Assembly: GCA_963930645.1 (NCBI GenBank)
Contig: OZ005654.1
Coordinates: forward strand, 268,934,282-268,998,281
Reading direction: 5' to 3'
Source of the DNA: Salticus scenicus
Taxonomy: Eukaryota; Arthropoda; Arachnida; Araneae; Salticidae
DNA: 64,000 nt
The notes under the pieces are model-generated. The model was not told the DNA's origin and searched no databases. It worked only from the letters and a program-made list of their open reading frames with translations. The translations under genes and the position numbers were made by a program. The first letter of the stretch is position 1; each line of letters opens with the position of its first letter. Positions 10,563 through 21,992 of this stretch are shown in pieces.

Positions 10563-11437
10563 CGAAAAATAATTACAAGATAAAAATAACTTTTTATATA
10601 CCATATTTTTAAATTTTCTCTTGAATCATATAAACGCTACCGAAGGCAGCGGGAACCCGGAGCAATTGGATAAAAGTGTTAAAAAAATTCATTGCTATCG
10701 TGTTTTGAGCTATTATAAAAGTTTCAAATAGCTATCTAGCCGGGAAGTTAGTTAAAATTGATTGCAAGCTTTGTATTGGTAACGCTGCCGAAAGCAGCAA
10801 GGTCCCGAAGCAATTGGTTAAAAAAATTTAAAAATGCATTTTCACCGTATTCTGAAAGTTTCAAATGTCTAGCTAGTCGGGAAGTTAGTTACATAAATTT
10901 TCTGTTGAATCATGTAAACGCTGCCGAATGCAGTGGGGACAACAGCTTAAACAGTTGACTAAAAGTATCTAAAAAATGTATTGTCACCGTGTTCTGAGCT
11001 ATCCTGAAAGTTTCTGATGTCCAGCTAGTTGGGAAGTAGGTGAAAAATCGATTGCAAGTTTTTTACTGGTAACGCTGCCGAAGGCAGCCTGAACCCGAAA
11101 CAGTTGGCTAAAAGTATTAAAAAAATGCATTTTCACCGTATTCTGAAATATTCTGAAAGTTTAAAATGTCTAGGTAGTCGGGAAGTTGGTTAAATATATT
11201 TTTCTGTTGAATCATATAAACGCTGCCGAAGGCAATAGGGACCTGAAACAGTTGACTAAAAGTATTTAAAAAATATATTGTCACCGTGTTCTGAGCTGTC
11301 CTGAAAGTTTAAATTATCTAGCTAGTCGGGAAGTTAGTGAAAAATCGATTGCAAGATTTGTACCTGACAAACAAACAAACAAACAAACAAACAAACATAC
11401 AAACAAGAATCGAAGTTATTAAAAACATGGTAAAATG
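10563..11437. repeat. Tandem-unit dispersed repeat, family C copy 1
   Basis: Five units of about 145 bp each contain AACGCTGCCGAAGGCAG and CTAGCTAGTCGGGAAGTTAGT. They alternate between a form preceded by TTTCTGTTGAATCAT (A) and one preceded by TCGATTGCAAG (B), giving a ~290-bp higher-order period. A final truncated B unit runs into a CAAA microsatellite (about 11369-11397) and the tail AAGAATCGAAGTTATTAAAA. A second copy with the same start and the same tail but only three units is at 20391-20955, so this is a bounded mobile unit whose internal copy number varies. No coding capacity; class unknown. Confidence 0.8.
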
Positions 11438-11874
11438 GTTAAAAACTGTCTCTAGGTGCCACATTGTTAACACAAATGACAATTTTAACCAATAAAATGA
11501 CCCACAGAGAACAAAAAAAAAATATCCAATAAATGTTCAAATTATTTATTCATTCCGTATAAGCCTTCCCTAGTTATATTTTTCCCACATGCAATTTGTC
11601 GCCTAGTGCACATCTTGAACATCTTTGTTTTTTTAGAAGTTCCTTAAATGGGTTTCGTAAAATGTTTTGATTTGAATTTTTGTACCAATACATCTACTCA
11701 TTTTATTCATGGTAATTTTTTGGGGAAGTTGGATTTAACCACCTTGTACTGTGATATTGAAATCCTATATTTTTATGTTAAGGAAATATTATTTAAATAG
11801 GTTCCTAGAATTCAACGTAAACAAATTAAGTTTTTCCATACTTTATTTTTTTAAATAACATGATAGTAATTATT

Positions 11875-11916
<42 letters not shown>

Positions 11917-12673
11917 TTATATTATTTTAAAGCTTTACAAACATATTTTTGCCATATGGTTCTGACTTCAACACAATTTTTTCTTCTGAGCTCTCATTTT
12001 AGTTTTTTATTTCTGTTTACACATCTACATAGCTAACAATATTCCTAATTTATTTCGCAGCACTGTTAGTACCCACCTTTTATTTCCCACTACATTTTTT
12101 AAGAGTGATTTTTCCGATTTACAGTAATTTTATTTTGGAGAAACTAAACAAAAATGTCTGGTGTAAATAAAAAGTAGTTGCTAAGAATGATGCGGTATAC
12201 ATTAAAAATATTTCCAGTTATGCAGTTGATGATTTAAAATTTTTATTTATATATTTTATTTATACATATATTTTTTAATGATTACAGAAAAAAAAATTAT
12301 TTCATTAGATACATCTCATTTCAAAAGATAAAGAATATATTTAGGCAATAAAGGTTACCATTAACATTAGTTTACCCTGATTAAGATCTACCAACGCAAC
12401 AAAAAAGAAGTAATAATAATAATAATAATAATAATGTTCACATAATTACAAAGCAAGTTCATAGCAATATCAGTAAGCTTTTTTAGTATTTACACATATA
12501 TATTTCTTTTTCAAATAAGGAAAATATGTTTTTTGTGATCTCAAACAAGCGGACACGCCAACAAACAGGCAAGCAACTGAACTTAATTCTTTTCTTTAAT
12601 CTTTTTATTTATTTTTTTTTTTTTTTAATAACTTTAAAAGAGAAATATATTCATGTATATATTTTGTTAATAA
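11438..12673. other. A+T-rich stretch with homopolymer runs
   Basis: It contains an A run at about 11882-11913 and an AAT microsatellite near 12410-12435. No gene is visible. Confidence 0.6.
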
Positions 12674-12675
12674 TA

Positions 12676-12884
12676 CAGTCGGCAGCAAAATCATTGAAGC
12701 ACTAGCAGTAATTCCTACTTAAAAGATAGGCCCTTAATACTATTTTGTTAAATAAATATTTGTCGAATCATGATTATAATCTTATACTGTTCATAAAAAA
12801 ATAAGTTGATAAAAATTAGCGATAAAAAAAATACATATATATGAAAATTGTGGATGTGGGCTTCAGTAATTTTGCTACCGACAG
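12676..12884. mobile_element. TA-flanked miniature element (Tc1/mariner-type), 209 bp
   Basis: The ends 12676-12700 (CAGTCGGCAGCAAAATCATT inward) and 12860-12884 are inverted repeats with four mismatches in 25 bp. TA duplications lie at 12674-12675 and 12885-12886. The interior is non-coding. The TA duplication and the end sequence fit the Tc1/mariner superfamily. Confidence 0.85.
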
Positions 12885-12886
12885 TA

Positions 12887-13654
12887 CTTCTATTCTATTA
12901 ATCAGAAAAGGTTCTCTGCAGATTTTATTTATTGAGTTTTACAATCAAGAGAAGTGCAAAAAGTGTTAACAAAAATATAGTTTAATTTTTTGAAAAATGC
13001 ATTTGAGTTTTATAAAAATAAATACATCTGTATACGGGTCATTAAACTATAAAAAACTAACAAAAGGTTACAAAGGACACGAGGAAAATAAATCTTTTAA
13101 AAAATGCAGAATATAAAATTTACATCAATCATTTTTCCAAGAATAAAAAATCAATAAATTTGTTGCATTTACCCCTATTCTTTTGAAAAGCAATAAAGCT
13201 GTCGTTTTATAGGGAAAATACTTTTTTAAAATATGGTTTATTTTGTTTGAACGGAGCATTCCAAAGTTTAACATTTCAATACTTTTTTTTTTTTTTAATA
13301 AGTACCAGATTCATTTATGTAAATTAAATTCCATACATATTTAAAACACGTTTTTAATATTTTTAAGATATTATTAAAGCAATTAATTAATGTAAGTTAC
13401 TTACAGCGAAGAACTTATTCAATTGAAACTCAGACAGACATTGCATATGTTAGGAAACCTATTTTAATTTTAGAAAACATATAGTGTTTATAATTTTATC
13501 ATATACGGGCGAATCTTATGAATTACGCAGTATTAAATAGATTAAATGATTGGTGGGTGGTGTTTGTGTTAGGGTTAAAGGCTGCTCTGGCTGCTCTGTG
13601 ATCTTAAGTTTGTGTAGTGTACCCTTTGTACTAGCAGTTTAATGGGTCCTACAT
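12887..13654. other. A+T-rich stretch, nothing recognised
   Basis: No gene or element boundary is visible. Confidence 0.6.
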
Positions 13655-13841
13655 AGTTGCAAACACTTTAATTTAATCTAGAGCATTTTTAGTCCTGCTT
13701 TTATTTTGTACTACTTTATTTTTAAAATAATTTTCTCCAATATATGACAACGATGAAGTAGGGAAAAAAAATCCTAAACAAGTGGCATGAAATAAAAACA
13801 AAGCTAAAAATGCTCCGGAAAAAATTAAAATGTTTGCAACT
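13655..13841. mobile_element. Fold-back miniature element, 187 bp
   Basis: The arms 13655-13735 and 13765-13841 are inverted copies. AGTTGCAAACACTTTAATTT on the left matches the reverse complement of the right end, and both continue through GAGCATTTTTAG and a GCTTTTATTT-like block with moderate divergence. I could not find a convincing target duplication, so the superfamily is open. Confidence 0.7.
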
Positions 13842-13904
13842 CTGGTTCTAGCTCGTATTCACGGACTTCTCGGATAAAAACACAAAAAAATGCAAAAGTA
13901 TAGA

Positions 13905-13990
13905 CTAAGCAAATAGCTACTACTTGGAATCGAACATGGCACTTCCCACCGACCATATTGAAGGATGTACGAATGAATTATTGCCTAATT
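13905..13990 (-). repeat. Possible tRNA-derived SINE fragment
   Basis: On the minus strand this reads GTGCCATGTTCGATTCC after AATATGGTCGGTGGG, which resembles the B-box side of the SINE head seen at 15280-15556. It is short and diverged and I see no A tail. Confidence 0.3.
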
Positions 13991-14231
13991 AATTAATCGT
14001 TTAAAAATAAATTCGTAGGACATTTAGAGTTTTATTGTATTTAAAGAATAAAAATTGAAAAATGTCTTTTTAACTAACCTTTAACCCTTTCACGACATCA
14101 TTTTTTTTCTAATGGTAAGTTCCGCCTATGGTCATTATTTTTTCAAGCTACATTATTTTAGAGTAAAGTTTTCTGTATCCATATTCATATTACAAACGAA
14201 TACATATTATAACTTTTTTCTAATTGAAGTA

Positions 14232-14390
14232 TTGGGTTGTTCGAACGTGGAATTTTCAACTTACCGAAAGATGGCAAAAGGTCATCCAACAAAATGGTCA
14301 ATATATCATTGATTAATGTTTGTTCTTAATATAAATAAATTCACTTTGAAAAACATGAAAGAAAACGACATTATTTATCGAACAACCCAA
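14232..14390 (+). mobile_element. Internally deleted mariner nested in the TTAA element, 159 bp
   Basis: A perfect 12-bp inverted repeat (TTGGGTTGTTCG at 14232 and its complement ending at 14390) is flanked by TA at 14230-14231 and 14391-14392. The interior keeps only the last codons of a mariner transposase plus its 3' untranslated end. It lies wholly inside the TTAA element, so it inserted later. Confidence 0.88.
14269..14316 (+). pseudogene. C-terminal remnant of a mariner transposase (16 codons)
   Basis: The frame AGA TGG CAA AAG reads RWQKVIQQNGQYIID and stops at TAA 14314-14316. This matches the conserved end of mariner transposases (RWQ..I..NG.Y..D). Everything upstream has been deleted, leaving a few hundred base pairs of ends and tail. 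It is non-functional. Confidence 0.85.
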
Positions 14391-15279
14391 TATTTGTATC
14401 CATTGTATTTTAATCGTACAAATATGACTTTTGAGGACATTCTTAAGAAATACAATAACATACAAATTGCTAAAGAAATGCCCACTGGCGGAGTTATAGA
14501 TTTCCAAATGACGTAAATCAACGTCAATTGTTGCGAAAGGGTTAAGTAGTGAGTTATGCTGAAAGGGATTGATAGGGGTTGAAACCATTTCTTAATGTTT
14601 CATTAACAAGAATATTTCTATTGTATGAAACTGGTTTATTTTCATCGGTTAGTTAAGACAGGAAAAGACGAATAATTGGAAAATTTGTATATTTGTTTAT
14701 TTATGTTCTAGCCACTTTCAACATTAAAGTTGAAAGTCATTACGACTTCTTTCGTCTGTCTGATTCATAGTTCCCCTAAGTATTACTCAAAGTCTATATT
14801 CTTATGTCTTTCATCAGTTTTTATTACAGCATGCTTCTTATTTAAAATATAGCATCTAGAACTTCAGAGTTTGTTTGCAGTAACACGCCAAATGCTTCTT
14901 ATACAAAAAGAAAAGAAGAAAAGATAGCTGAAGTTAATTTAATGTTAAACTTCTTTTAGTACAATGACGGAGAAAATATTCTGAATAAGCTTCTGATTGT
15001 GGCTGATTTTTTAGGGATGAAAGAGGATGCTAACCACAATATCGTCTAGGTGGCATTAAAAAATAAGTAAAATATATAAAACAAGATATATATAATCAGA
15101 ATTAAGTCATCCAATTTTTTCTCACCAGCATTTTTACACAGAAATGTTTATCAAATTTTTGTGTTTCATAGGCTAGAAATTTTTATAGGAAAATACTGGT
15201 GGCACAAAAAGGGAAACATTTATTCCCTGATTTTTGTAACACATGTACACAGTATTTAAATAACTATTAAAAAATAGTT

Positions 15280-15556
15280 TGTTTTTTTTTTCATTTTTTT
15301 AATGCGACTTGTCAATAAGTAATGGCCAGGCAGTCGCCAAATTAATGGCCATTTGTGAAGGGTCACCCAATGGGCGGTCATTGCTACTCCTAACAGGGAC
15401 AACACATCCATACCTTGAATTGCCTATTGTGCAGCACTTGTGCGACGTAATACGCAATCAGTCAAACAACCAATCGCACGTGCCTTGTCCAGGAATCGAA
15501 CCCGGGCCCAACCATGTTTTAATCAGGAATAGTAACTATTAAACCATCTAAGTAAT
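15280..15556 (-). mobile_element. tRNA-derived SINE, minus strand
   Basis: Read on the minus strand, the head has an A-box-like GATGGTTTAATAGTTA and a B-box GGGTTCGATTCC in a tRNA-like context (about 15556-15485). A body follows that contains GTATGGATGTGTTG, GAGTAGCAATGACCGCCCAT and CACAAATGGCCATTAATTT, and it ends in an A-rich tail (T run on the plus strand, about 15280-15300). The same body occurs at 57830-58009, where the insertion is delimited by a 17-bp target duplication. The open frame at 15309-15542 is a by-product of the SINE. I did not find this copy's target duplication. Confidence 0.85.
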
Positions 15557-16249
15557 ATTAAAAACAAGTAAATATATACTGCAACCTTCTATTATAAATG
15601 TTTCTGTCACGGCATTAATATAACATTCATCGATAATAAAGCCTCTTTTACATTTGTTAGTTATTATTTTTTAAGACAATATATCATACTTACTCTTGAA
15701 AGGAAATAATTAGCCGGATTTTTATTTTTATCGGTTAATGTTAAGAGAAAATAATTTAAAATAGTGTAAAGATTATATATATACATATATATATATATAC
15801 AGAACTTCTCTATAACATTCATTTTTAAAATCTCCGTTTTACAAGTAGTTTCCTCATTTAAATGAATTAATTTAAATTTCTCTTACTTATAAAAATAGAA
15901 AATAATTCTTAAGAAAAGAAAAGTTTGAATTACTATGAGAATGTTACTGTAACTGAATTTTTTTCGTGATAAAGTTGTTTATCAAATTAAAAATATTTAT
16001 GGGCTGTATTACGAACGCGGATTATTTTAACATCCGATCACATTCTATTAAAATATTGCATTATAATTCATACTACATATATTTTATCCATTCATTTTTA
16101 CTACAAAAGAAATGATTAATAATTCAGATAGTTCATATAAATTTCTATCACAAGGTAAATATAGTATAAATATTTTATTATCAGAGAAAAACTTTCGCTT
16201 TTTAACATGTTTAACGTTTAACATCGATAACTGCAAAATAAATTAGTTA

Positions 16250-16283
<34 letters not shown>

Positions 16284-16583
16284 GGGAGATGATTTTTTGA
16301 AAATGGTAAGAGAAAATGGTAAAACAAAACTATTGTAATTGATTGTACCGATTTTTTTTTTTTTTTTTTTTTAAAAGGGGGAAGGGGGTGGTGACTTTTT
16401 TAATATCACACTATTATTTCATAATATAGTTAAATGGTACACGACAACAATGCTTAACATATAGAAATGTACAATCCCCTCGACAATAAATAAATAAATA
16501 AATAATCCATGAAATTATCTAATAATAATCCAATTATAATTATCCAATTTATGAAATTTAATGTAAATTTTTAAACATTCAAA

Positions 16584-16622
<39 letters not shown>

Positions 16623-17912
16623 ATTTAAAAATGAAGTTAACATTGAATCCCAAATCCAATACCTAAATATATTTTCAATTTACGTAAAAAATATAAAGAT
16701 TTAAAAGCAGAGAAAAAATTAAATATTAGTTAACATGTAGCGTTTTAAAATTTTTCAAAAAAATAAAAATAAATAAATAAATAAAAATTCGATCATTTAT
16801 TATTATTATAATTATTATTATTTATTTATTTATTTAATGAGATTACGAAACATTTTCTATTATTATCACTTTTTTTTCCTTGTGGTTAAACTATCCATAA
16901 ATAATTTCGACTTTATTTTTTATTAATTAACAGTGTGATTTTGTTGCTGTACTTTACTTTAATACTTTTGTTGTTATTGCGCACATTGGTGTGAATGACT
17001 TTTTTTTTTTTTTTTTAATAGCTACAGTTAAATAGTAAGCAATGATAATTGCATTTAAATGACGCTGTTGTAACTTTTAAACAAATATTACTGTATCACG
17101 AATGAATATTTTAACCTAATGTTTAACGAATCAAACTAATGAAATAATTTAAAAAAGAATTAAATGATTTTAATTGAAAAAAAAAGTCGAAACTAAAAAA
17201 TAAATAAATAAATAAAAGGAAACAGAAAAGAATACAAATTAACATTAAGTCACAAGATATATATTTAATTTCAAATTAGTCAATTTTCTTATAATTGGTT
17301 TCAGAGAATTTGTTTGCTTACGGAAATTGTCGTCGTTCACAATGAACGCATATATTCCTGTAAGTATTGCAACTTTCGTGCGATCATCTGAAACTAATAA
17401 CATGTGTTATCTAGTCACTGTTCCAAATTGTCTCCTAGTTCCAAATTTAATGCACTTATCTTCACTGTACAGTTATTACAAATCGGCATAGTGCCTTCCT
17501 AGCTTGCAAACTTCTGGGAGCAATATGTAAAATCAAATGGATCAAAAATGTAATCACTGAGAAATCGAGTTTAGTTTTTCATAAAGGATCAAAATAATTC
17601 AAATAGTTTATAGGCTGTTAAACGAAGAAAGAGCTTAATGGCTATAAAATATAAAATAACTTAGCATAAGAATCTTAATTTAAATAGCACCTAAAGTAAT
17701 ACACTATCTGAATTGTAATGTATTTCCACAGCTGAGAGAGATCTTTCCTAAGTAACACATGCGGAAAATCGCCCATTTCGGAAGAAAGATTACGCATCCT
17801 TTTATTTAGGTATTTAGAAAGAACCATTAATAGTCGTACCATTAGTCTAGGTTAGTAACTCGTTACAAATCATTTATTTTTAAAATATTTTATACTTCTA
17901 TATTTGTAATAT
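15557..17912. other. A+T-rich stretch with many simple repeats
   Basis: It holds T runs near 16252-16282 and 16353-16373, an A run near 16587-16620, TAAA/TTTA and ATT microsatellites near 16487-16505 and 16800-16835, and TA runs near 15775-15800. No gene or bounded element is visible. Confidence 0.6.
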
Positions 17913-17913
17913 A

Positions 17914-18389
17914 TAGAAAAATTTCTGTGACTGACATCTAGAAACTAAACTGTGTCACATGAAAAATAGTTCCATGCCATCCTTACAGATACTAGTTTCT
18001 TTTGCTAGCGAGTTCTAAAAATCCTTTTTAGAATTCTGGATCGTTTTCCTATATTATCCTCAGATTCAACATGTTTAAATATCACTGCAAATAAATGCAA
18101 TTTCAAGAGGAGAGCTTTAGTAACTATAATCTTGGTTTATGACACAATTCTAGATAATATAGTCGGAATTTCTCACAATGCAAATGATTCATAATACTCA
18201 TAAACTTCATAATATTATTTTATCATTTAGAAAAGTATAGGTTAGCAATTCTCGATCATTACGTCCACTCAGGTTATATGTTTACCTTATACTCATAGCT
18301 TGTAAATCTATAATTCCAGTTTAAAGATTCAAAAATTGACTACTTATTCATTCTAGATGAAGTAGGTATCGATTTTCTTTATCTCAGTG
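17914..18389. mobile_element. TA-flanked ~490-bp family D, copy 1 (left end eroded)
   Basis: It aligns throughout with the copies at 19222-19705 and 39115-39612: CTGACATCTAGAA near the left, AGTTCCATGCCATCCTTA, TATAATCTTGGTTTAT and TTATTCATTCTAGATGAAG near the right. The right end CTCAGTG is followed by TA at 18390-18391. The left terminal repeat is mutated. Non-coding. Confidence 0.8.
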
Positions 18390-19219
18390 TACTATTTAAA
18401 AAAAAATAACTGTACTGCAAATCTCTAAATCTTTAGAGAAAATGTTATAAAAATTCAATTATTTATTTAGAGAAACAAAACAATACGGAATGCTTTGTCC
18501 TAGATATCAGTCATCGAGAACAATCAATAAGACGCTCTGCTATTGCTATTGTAATGTTAACAAGAGTCCCAGCACGCGCTTTGCAGTTATTTCCTCCGAT
18601 TATTTATGTATTCAAGTTCACCCAGTTTTAACTTGTGCATAATATTTTTATATTACAACGCACATGTATGCAAATTTTCATATTTCTAAAAAATTTACAA
18701 AAATGCTTTATAATGTTCACCATCTCTTTAGTTATAACAAACGGAATGCCAGGAAATTCATTCAACTATTTCAGATTTCAGATTTCAAATTTCAGTTTTT
18801 TTTTTTTTTTTTTTTTTTCAGAAAGAGTAATTTTATCATCAAATTTGTTTTATTGCTTCTAATTATTGACCTCAAAATAAATTGCTTGATTAGAAATAAA
18901 TCAAGGATAAAATTCAGTATAACGACATAAAGTATTTTAACATGCATAAATATCCAAAATCCTGCAACTTTAAATAATAAACATTTTGATCTGTTTAATA
19001 ACATTTTTTTTCATACTAATATAAACCTAACATTTTTTATAGAAATTTATGTTATAGCATAATATACTGGATAATTATATTAATTAAATTTAGTATATAT
19101 CGTGAAAATATGCATACATAAATAAGACTCATTTTATTTAAAAAGAAATTTCTCATACAATCTTAACAAATAAAAGATATCATAAATTTTACTGGTGTAT
19201 CGTTCTTCTTATTACATAG
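18390..19219. other. A+T-rich stretch between two family D copies
   Basis: It has a T run near 18797-18818 and overlapping chance frames made of homopolymers. No gene is visible. Confidence 0.6.
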
Positions 19220-19221
19220 TA

Positions 19222-19705
19222 CACTGAGAAAAAAATCTGTAACTGACATCTAGAATCTAAATTGTGGCTCTAGAAAAAATAGTTCCGTGTCGTCCTTATA
19301 AATGCTAGTCCCCTTGGAAAGCGAGTTCTAGAATCCCCTATTAGAATTCTAGAGCGTTTGACTATATTCTCGAGGGCAAAGTTATTTAAAAATCTCTGCA
19401 AATAAATGAGACTACAAGAGGTGGGTTTCTGAGAATATAATCTTGGTTTATTACCCAATTCTAGAAAATCAAGCTAGAATTTCTCGCAATATAAATGATT
19501 CAGAATATTTAGAGTATTCAGAATATTTAGAATATTGTTTCCCCATCTAGAAATGTGTACACTAGAAATTCTCCATAATTTCGTCTATTTAGTTTATTGG
19601 CGTACCTTATGCGCATAGCTAGGAAATCCATATTTCTAGTTAAGGGGTTTAGAAAATGGTCACTTATTCATTCTAGAGGAAAGCGGTATATTTTTTTTCT
19701 CACTG
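19222..19705. mobile_element. TA-flanked ~490-bp family D, copy 2
   Basis: The ends read CACTGAGAAAAAAA inward from 19222 and CAGTGAGAAAAAAAA inward from 19705 (one base exchanged). TA duplications are at 19220-19221 and 19706-19707. The 484-bp interior contains many CTAGAA and TTCTAG motifs in both directions. The minus-strand frame at 19270-19458 has a counterpart in copy 3, but the similarity is explained by DNA homology and the frame has no domain. The TA duplication points to a Tc1/mariner-type non-autonomous element. Confidence 0.88.
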
Positions 19706-19707
19706 TA

Positions 19708-20390
19708 AAATTAATCCATATGAAGAATCAAAATTTATGGTTAGATATGTTTAGATTGTGAACATTTTAAATTACTTTATTTATTTATAAATTAAATAAC
19801 TTTGTTTTTAAAAAACCTATTCTATTATCTTAGTCAACAAATGATTAAATAAAATCATTTTTTTTTTAGAATCAATAAGATCTTGTTTTTCTAAAATAAA
19901 TTAATACTATTTTAGGAGAAGTTGAAAAAACTGAAAATTTCAAGGGTTTCTTGGGTTAAAATATCAATTATTCATAATATCTAGTTGGTAGTAAAAAAAA
20001 AAGTGTTCTCTACAACACTTTAACATTTTTAACACTTGTAATTATTTTTATTTTATTTTACTTTTTGTTATTATTATTATTTTTTTTTTTTTAATTCAAC
20101 TTTTTATTTTTATTTTTTTACTTTTACTTTCACTTATTTTTTGCATTTTTTCTGAAAACATTTATCGTCTTTTAACTACTAAACAAGAAAAATCATAATA
20201 CAGTATTTCACGACAAGACGATCGTCTTCAAGTGTATTTATATGTTAAAAGATCATTTTAAGACAAAGATAAAAATCTTTCTATCAAGATAATAACTTGA
20301 ATGAAAAGCTATGATGAAGAAAATAATTTTTATTTTGTTGTAAAATGTTTCAGTAAACACTTCTAAATCTCGATACAAAAAAGTAAAAAT
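19708..20390. other. A+T-rich stretch, nothing recognised
   Basis: No gene or element boundary is visible. It has T-rich low-complexity sequence near 20040-20160. Confidence 0.6.
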
Positions 20391-20955
20391 AAAATAAATA
20401 ATTATAAGATAAAAAGAACTTTTATACACCATGTTTTTAAATTTTCTGTTGAATCATATAAATGCTACTGAAGGCAGCGAGAACCCTGAGAAATTGGATA
20501 AAAGTATTAAAAAAATTCCTTGCTATCGTGTTTTAAGCTGTTATAAAATTTTCAAATTGCTATCTAACCGGGAAGTTAGTTAAAAGTTGATTACAAGCTT
20601 TGTACTGGTAACGCTGCCGAAGTCAGCAGGGTACGGAAGCAATTGGTTAAAAATATTTTTGAAATGCATTTTCACCGTATTCTGGTTTATTCTGAAAGTT
20701 TCAAATGTCTAGCTACTCGGGAAGTTAGTTAAATAAATTTTCTGTTGAATCATATAAACGCTTCCGAATACAACCTGAAATAATTGACTAAAATTATTAG
20801 AAAAATGTATTGTCACCGTGTTGTGAGCTGTCCTGAAAATTTCAAATATCTAGCTAGTCGGGAAGTTAGTTAAAAATCGATTGGAAGATTTGTCCCTGAC
20901 AAACAAACAAACAAACAAACAAGAATCGAAGTTAATAAAAACATGGTAAAATGCT
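20391..20955. repeat. Tandem-unit dispersed repeat, family C copy 2
   Basis: It starts like copy 1 (AATTATAAGATAAAAA, then TTTTTAAATTTTCTGTTGAAT), has units A, B, A and a truncated B, and ends with a CAAA run (about 20899-20920) and the tail AAGAATCGAAGTTAATAAAA. It has two units fewer than copy 1 (10563-11437) but identical boundaries. Non-coding. Confidence 0.8.
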
Positions 20956-21429
20956 AGAAGCATTTGCTAAGCAATAATTCTTACTAGAAGCTCAATTTCC
21001 AACTGCATGCAATATGTAGATATTGTAGCAACAAAAATAATTGTAGAATTAAATAAATACAATGTTAAATGTAATTAAAAATACTTCTAAAAATACTTCT
21101 AAATACGCATAAACCGATTCCTGTGAAACTGAAATTCAGTATTTTTCTGCAGTACAAATTCCATCACGCGTATTTAGGAGGAATTCGTAATATAAAAATT
21201 AAATAATATATGTTTTGATACATAATTAATTGAAACAAATCAGAAGTTGGATATCATTGTCGAATTTCTGTAGGAGATTTTATTCTTGCCTAACTATCAT
21301 ACTGAACGATTGCAATTCCAAATTCAGAAATATTTGCCTGAATAAAAACAGTTTTCTTCTGCTGAATATTTTGCCTAAGCATAATAAAATATGACTTGTG
21401 TTTTATTAACTAGGAATTTATCATTATAA
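20956..21429. other. A+T-rich stretch, nothing recognised
   Basis: No gene or bounded element is visible. Confidence 0.6.
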
Positions 21430-21453
21430 AGGGTTTTTCATAAAAAGTGATAC

Positions 21454-21484
<31 letters not shown>

Positions 21485-21992
21485 CATAAATTATTCAATG
21501 AGACAGATTTTTTTTTTTTTTAAAGCTTACATTATGCCATTAATTATGAAAGTAATATCGTTCATGTGAGCACCACGACATCTCTGTACATACCGTATTC
21601 TGTCAACCCAATTTTCCATCACTCTTTCACATAAATTTAGTGTTATTTCACGAATAACCTGTTCAATGTTGGTTTTTAATTGCTCAATTGTTATTGGATT
21701 ATCAGCATAAACTTGTGACTTAACATATCCTCAAAGAAAAAATCACAATCGATCGAGTCGATTAACTGAAAAATGCCGTCCATGAATTCGTCTCAAATTT
21801 TTCTCAGCATTCACATATGAACACTGATTTTGATAAAACAGTTTAATAATTTCGAAACGTTGTTCAAGCGTGTATCTTTGCATTAAATAGCATAGCATAC
21901 TAAACACAAATGACACAAGAAATGTAAAAAAATAATACGCAGTGTTGCCATTCTAACCATTTAAAATTTTATCATCCTATTGGAAAACCCTA
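21430..21992 (-). mobile_element. Internally deleted mariner-like (DUF4817-type) transposon
   Basis: The left end (AGGGTTTTTCATAAAAAGTG near 21430) and the reverse complement of the right end (AGGGTTTTCCAATAGGATG from about 21991) are inverted repeats that continue with ACAATTTAAA-like sequence. The exact edges and target duplication are uncertain (probably TA). The interior is a short transposase relic on the minus strand. The superfamily follows from that relic. Confidence 0.75.
21527..21883 (-). pseudogene. Deleted transposase with DUF4817-type N-terminus
   Basis: One 119-codon frame runs from ATG at 21883 to TAA at 21527. Its first half (MQRYTLEQRFEIIKLFYQN ... HGRHFSVNRL) is the N-terminal helix-turn-helix block found in a common arthropod group of mariner-like transposases. 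Its second half (GYVKSQVYADNPITIEQLK ... ENWVDRIRYVQRCRGAH) is the conserved C-terminal block of the same proteins. The whole catalytic core between them is missing. Two in-frame TGA codons flank the join, the second where family members have Trp (FLWGYVKS). It is therefore a non-functional derivative whose ends may still be recognised by a full-length relative. Confidence 0.85.

Larger units (their letters stand above)
14085..14541. mobile_element. TTAA-flanked element (piggyBac-type), 457 bp, carrying a nested insertion
   Basis: The ends start CCCTTTCACGACA (14085) and, on the other strand, CCCTTTCGCAACA (from 14541). TTAA is present at 14081-14084 and 14542-14545. Similarity between the ends continues inward (AACTCCGCC-like blocks on both sides). 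Without the nested mariner remnant the element is about 296 bp and non-coding. The end sequence and TTAA duplication are those of piggyBac-type elements. Confidence 0.8.

Noticed and set aside
19270..19458. Minus-strand frame similar to one at 39034-39291
   Set aside because: The similarity is explained by both lying in copies of the same non-coding family D element. The third copy does not keep the frame.
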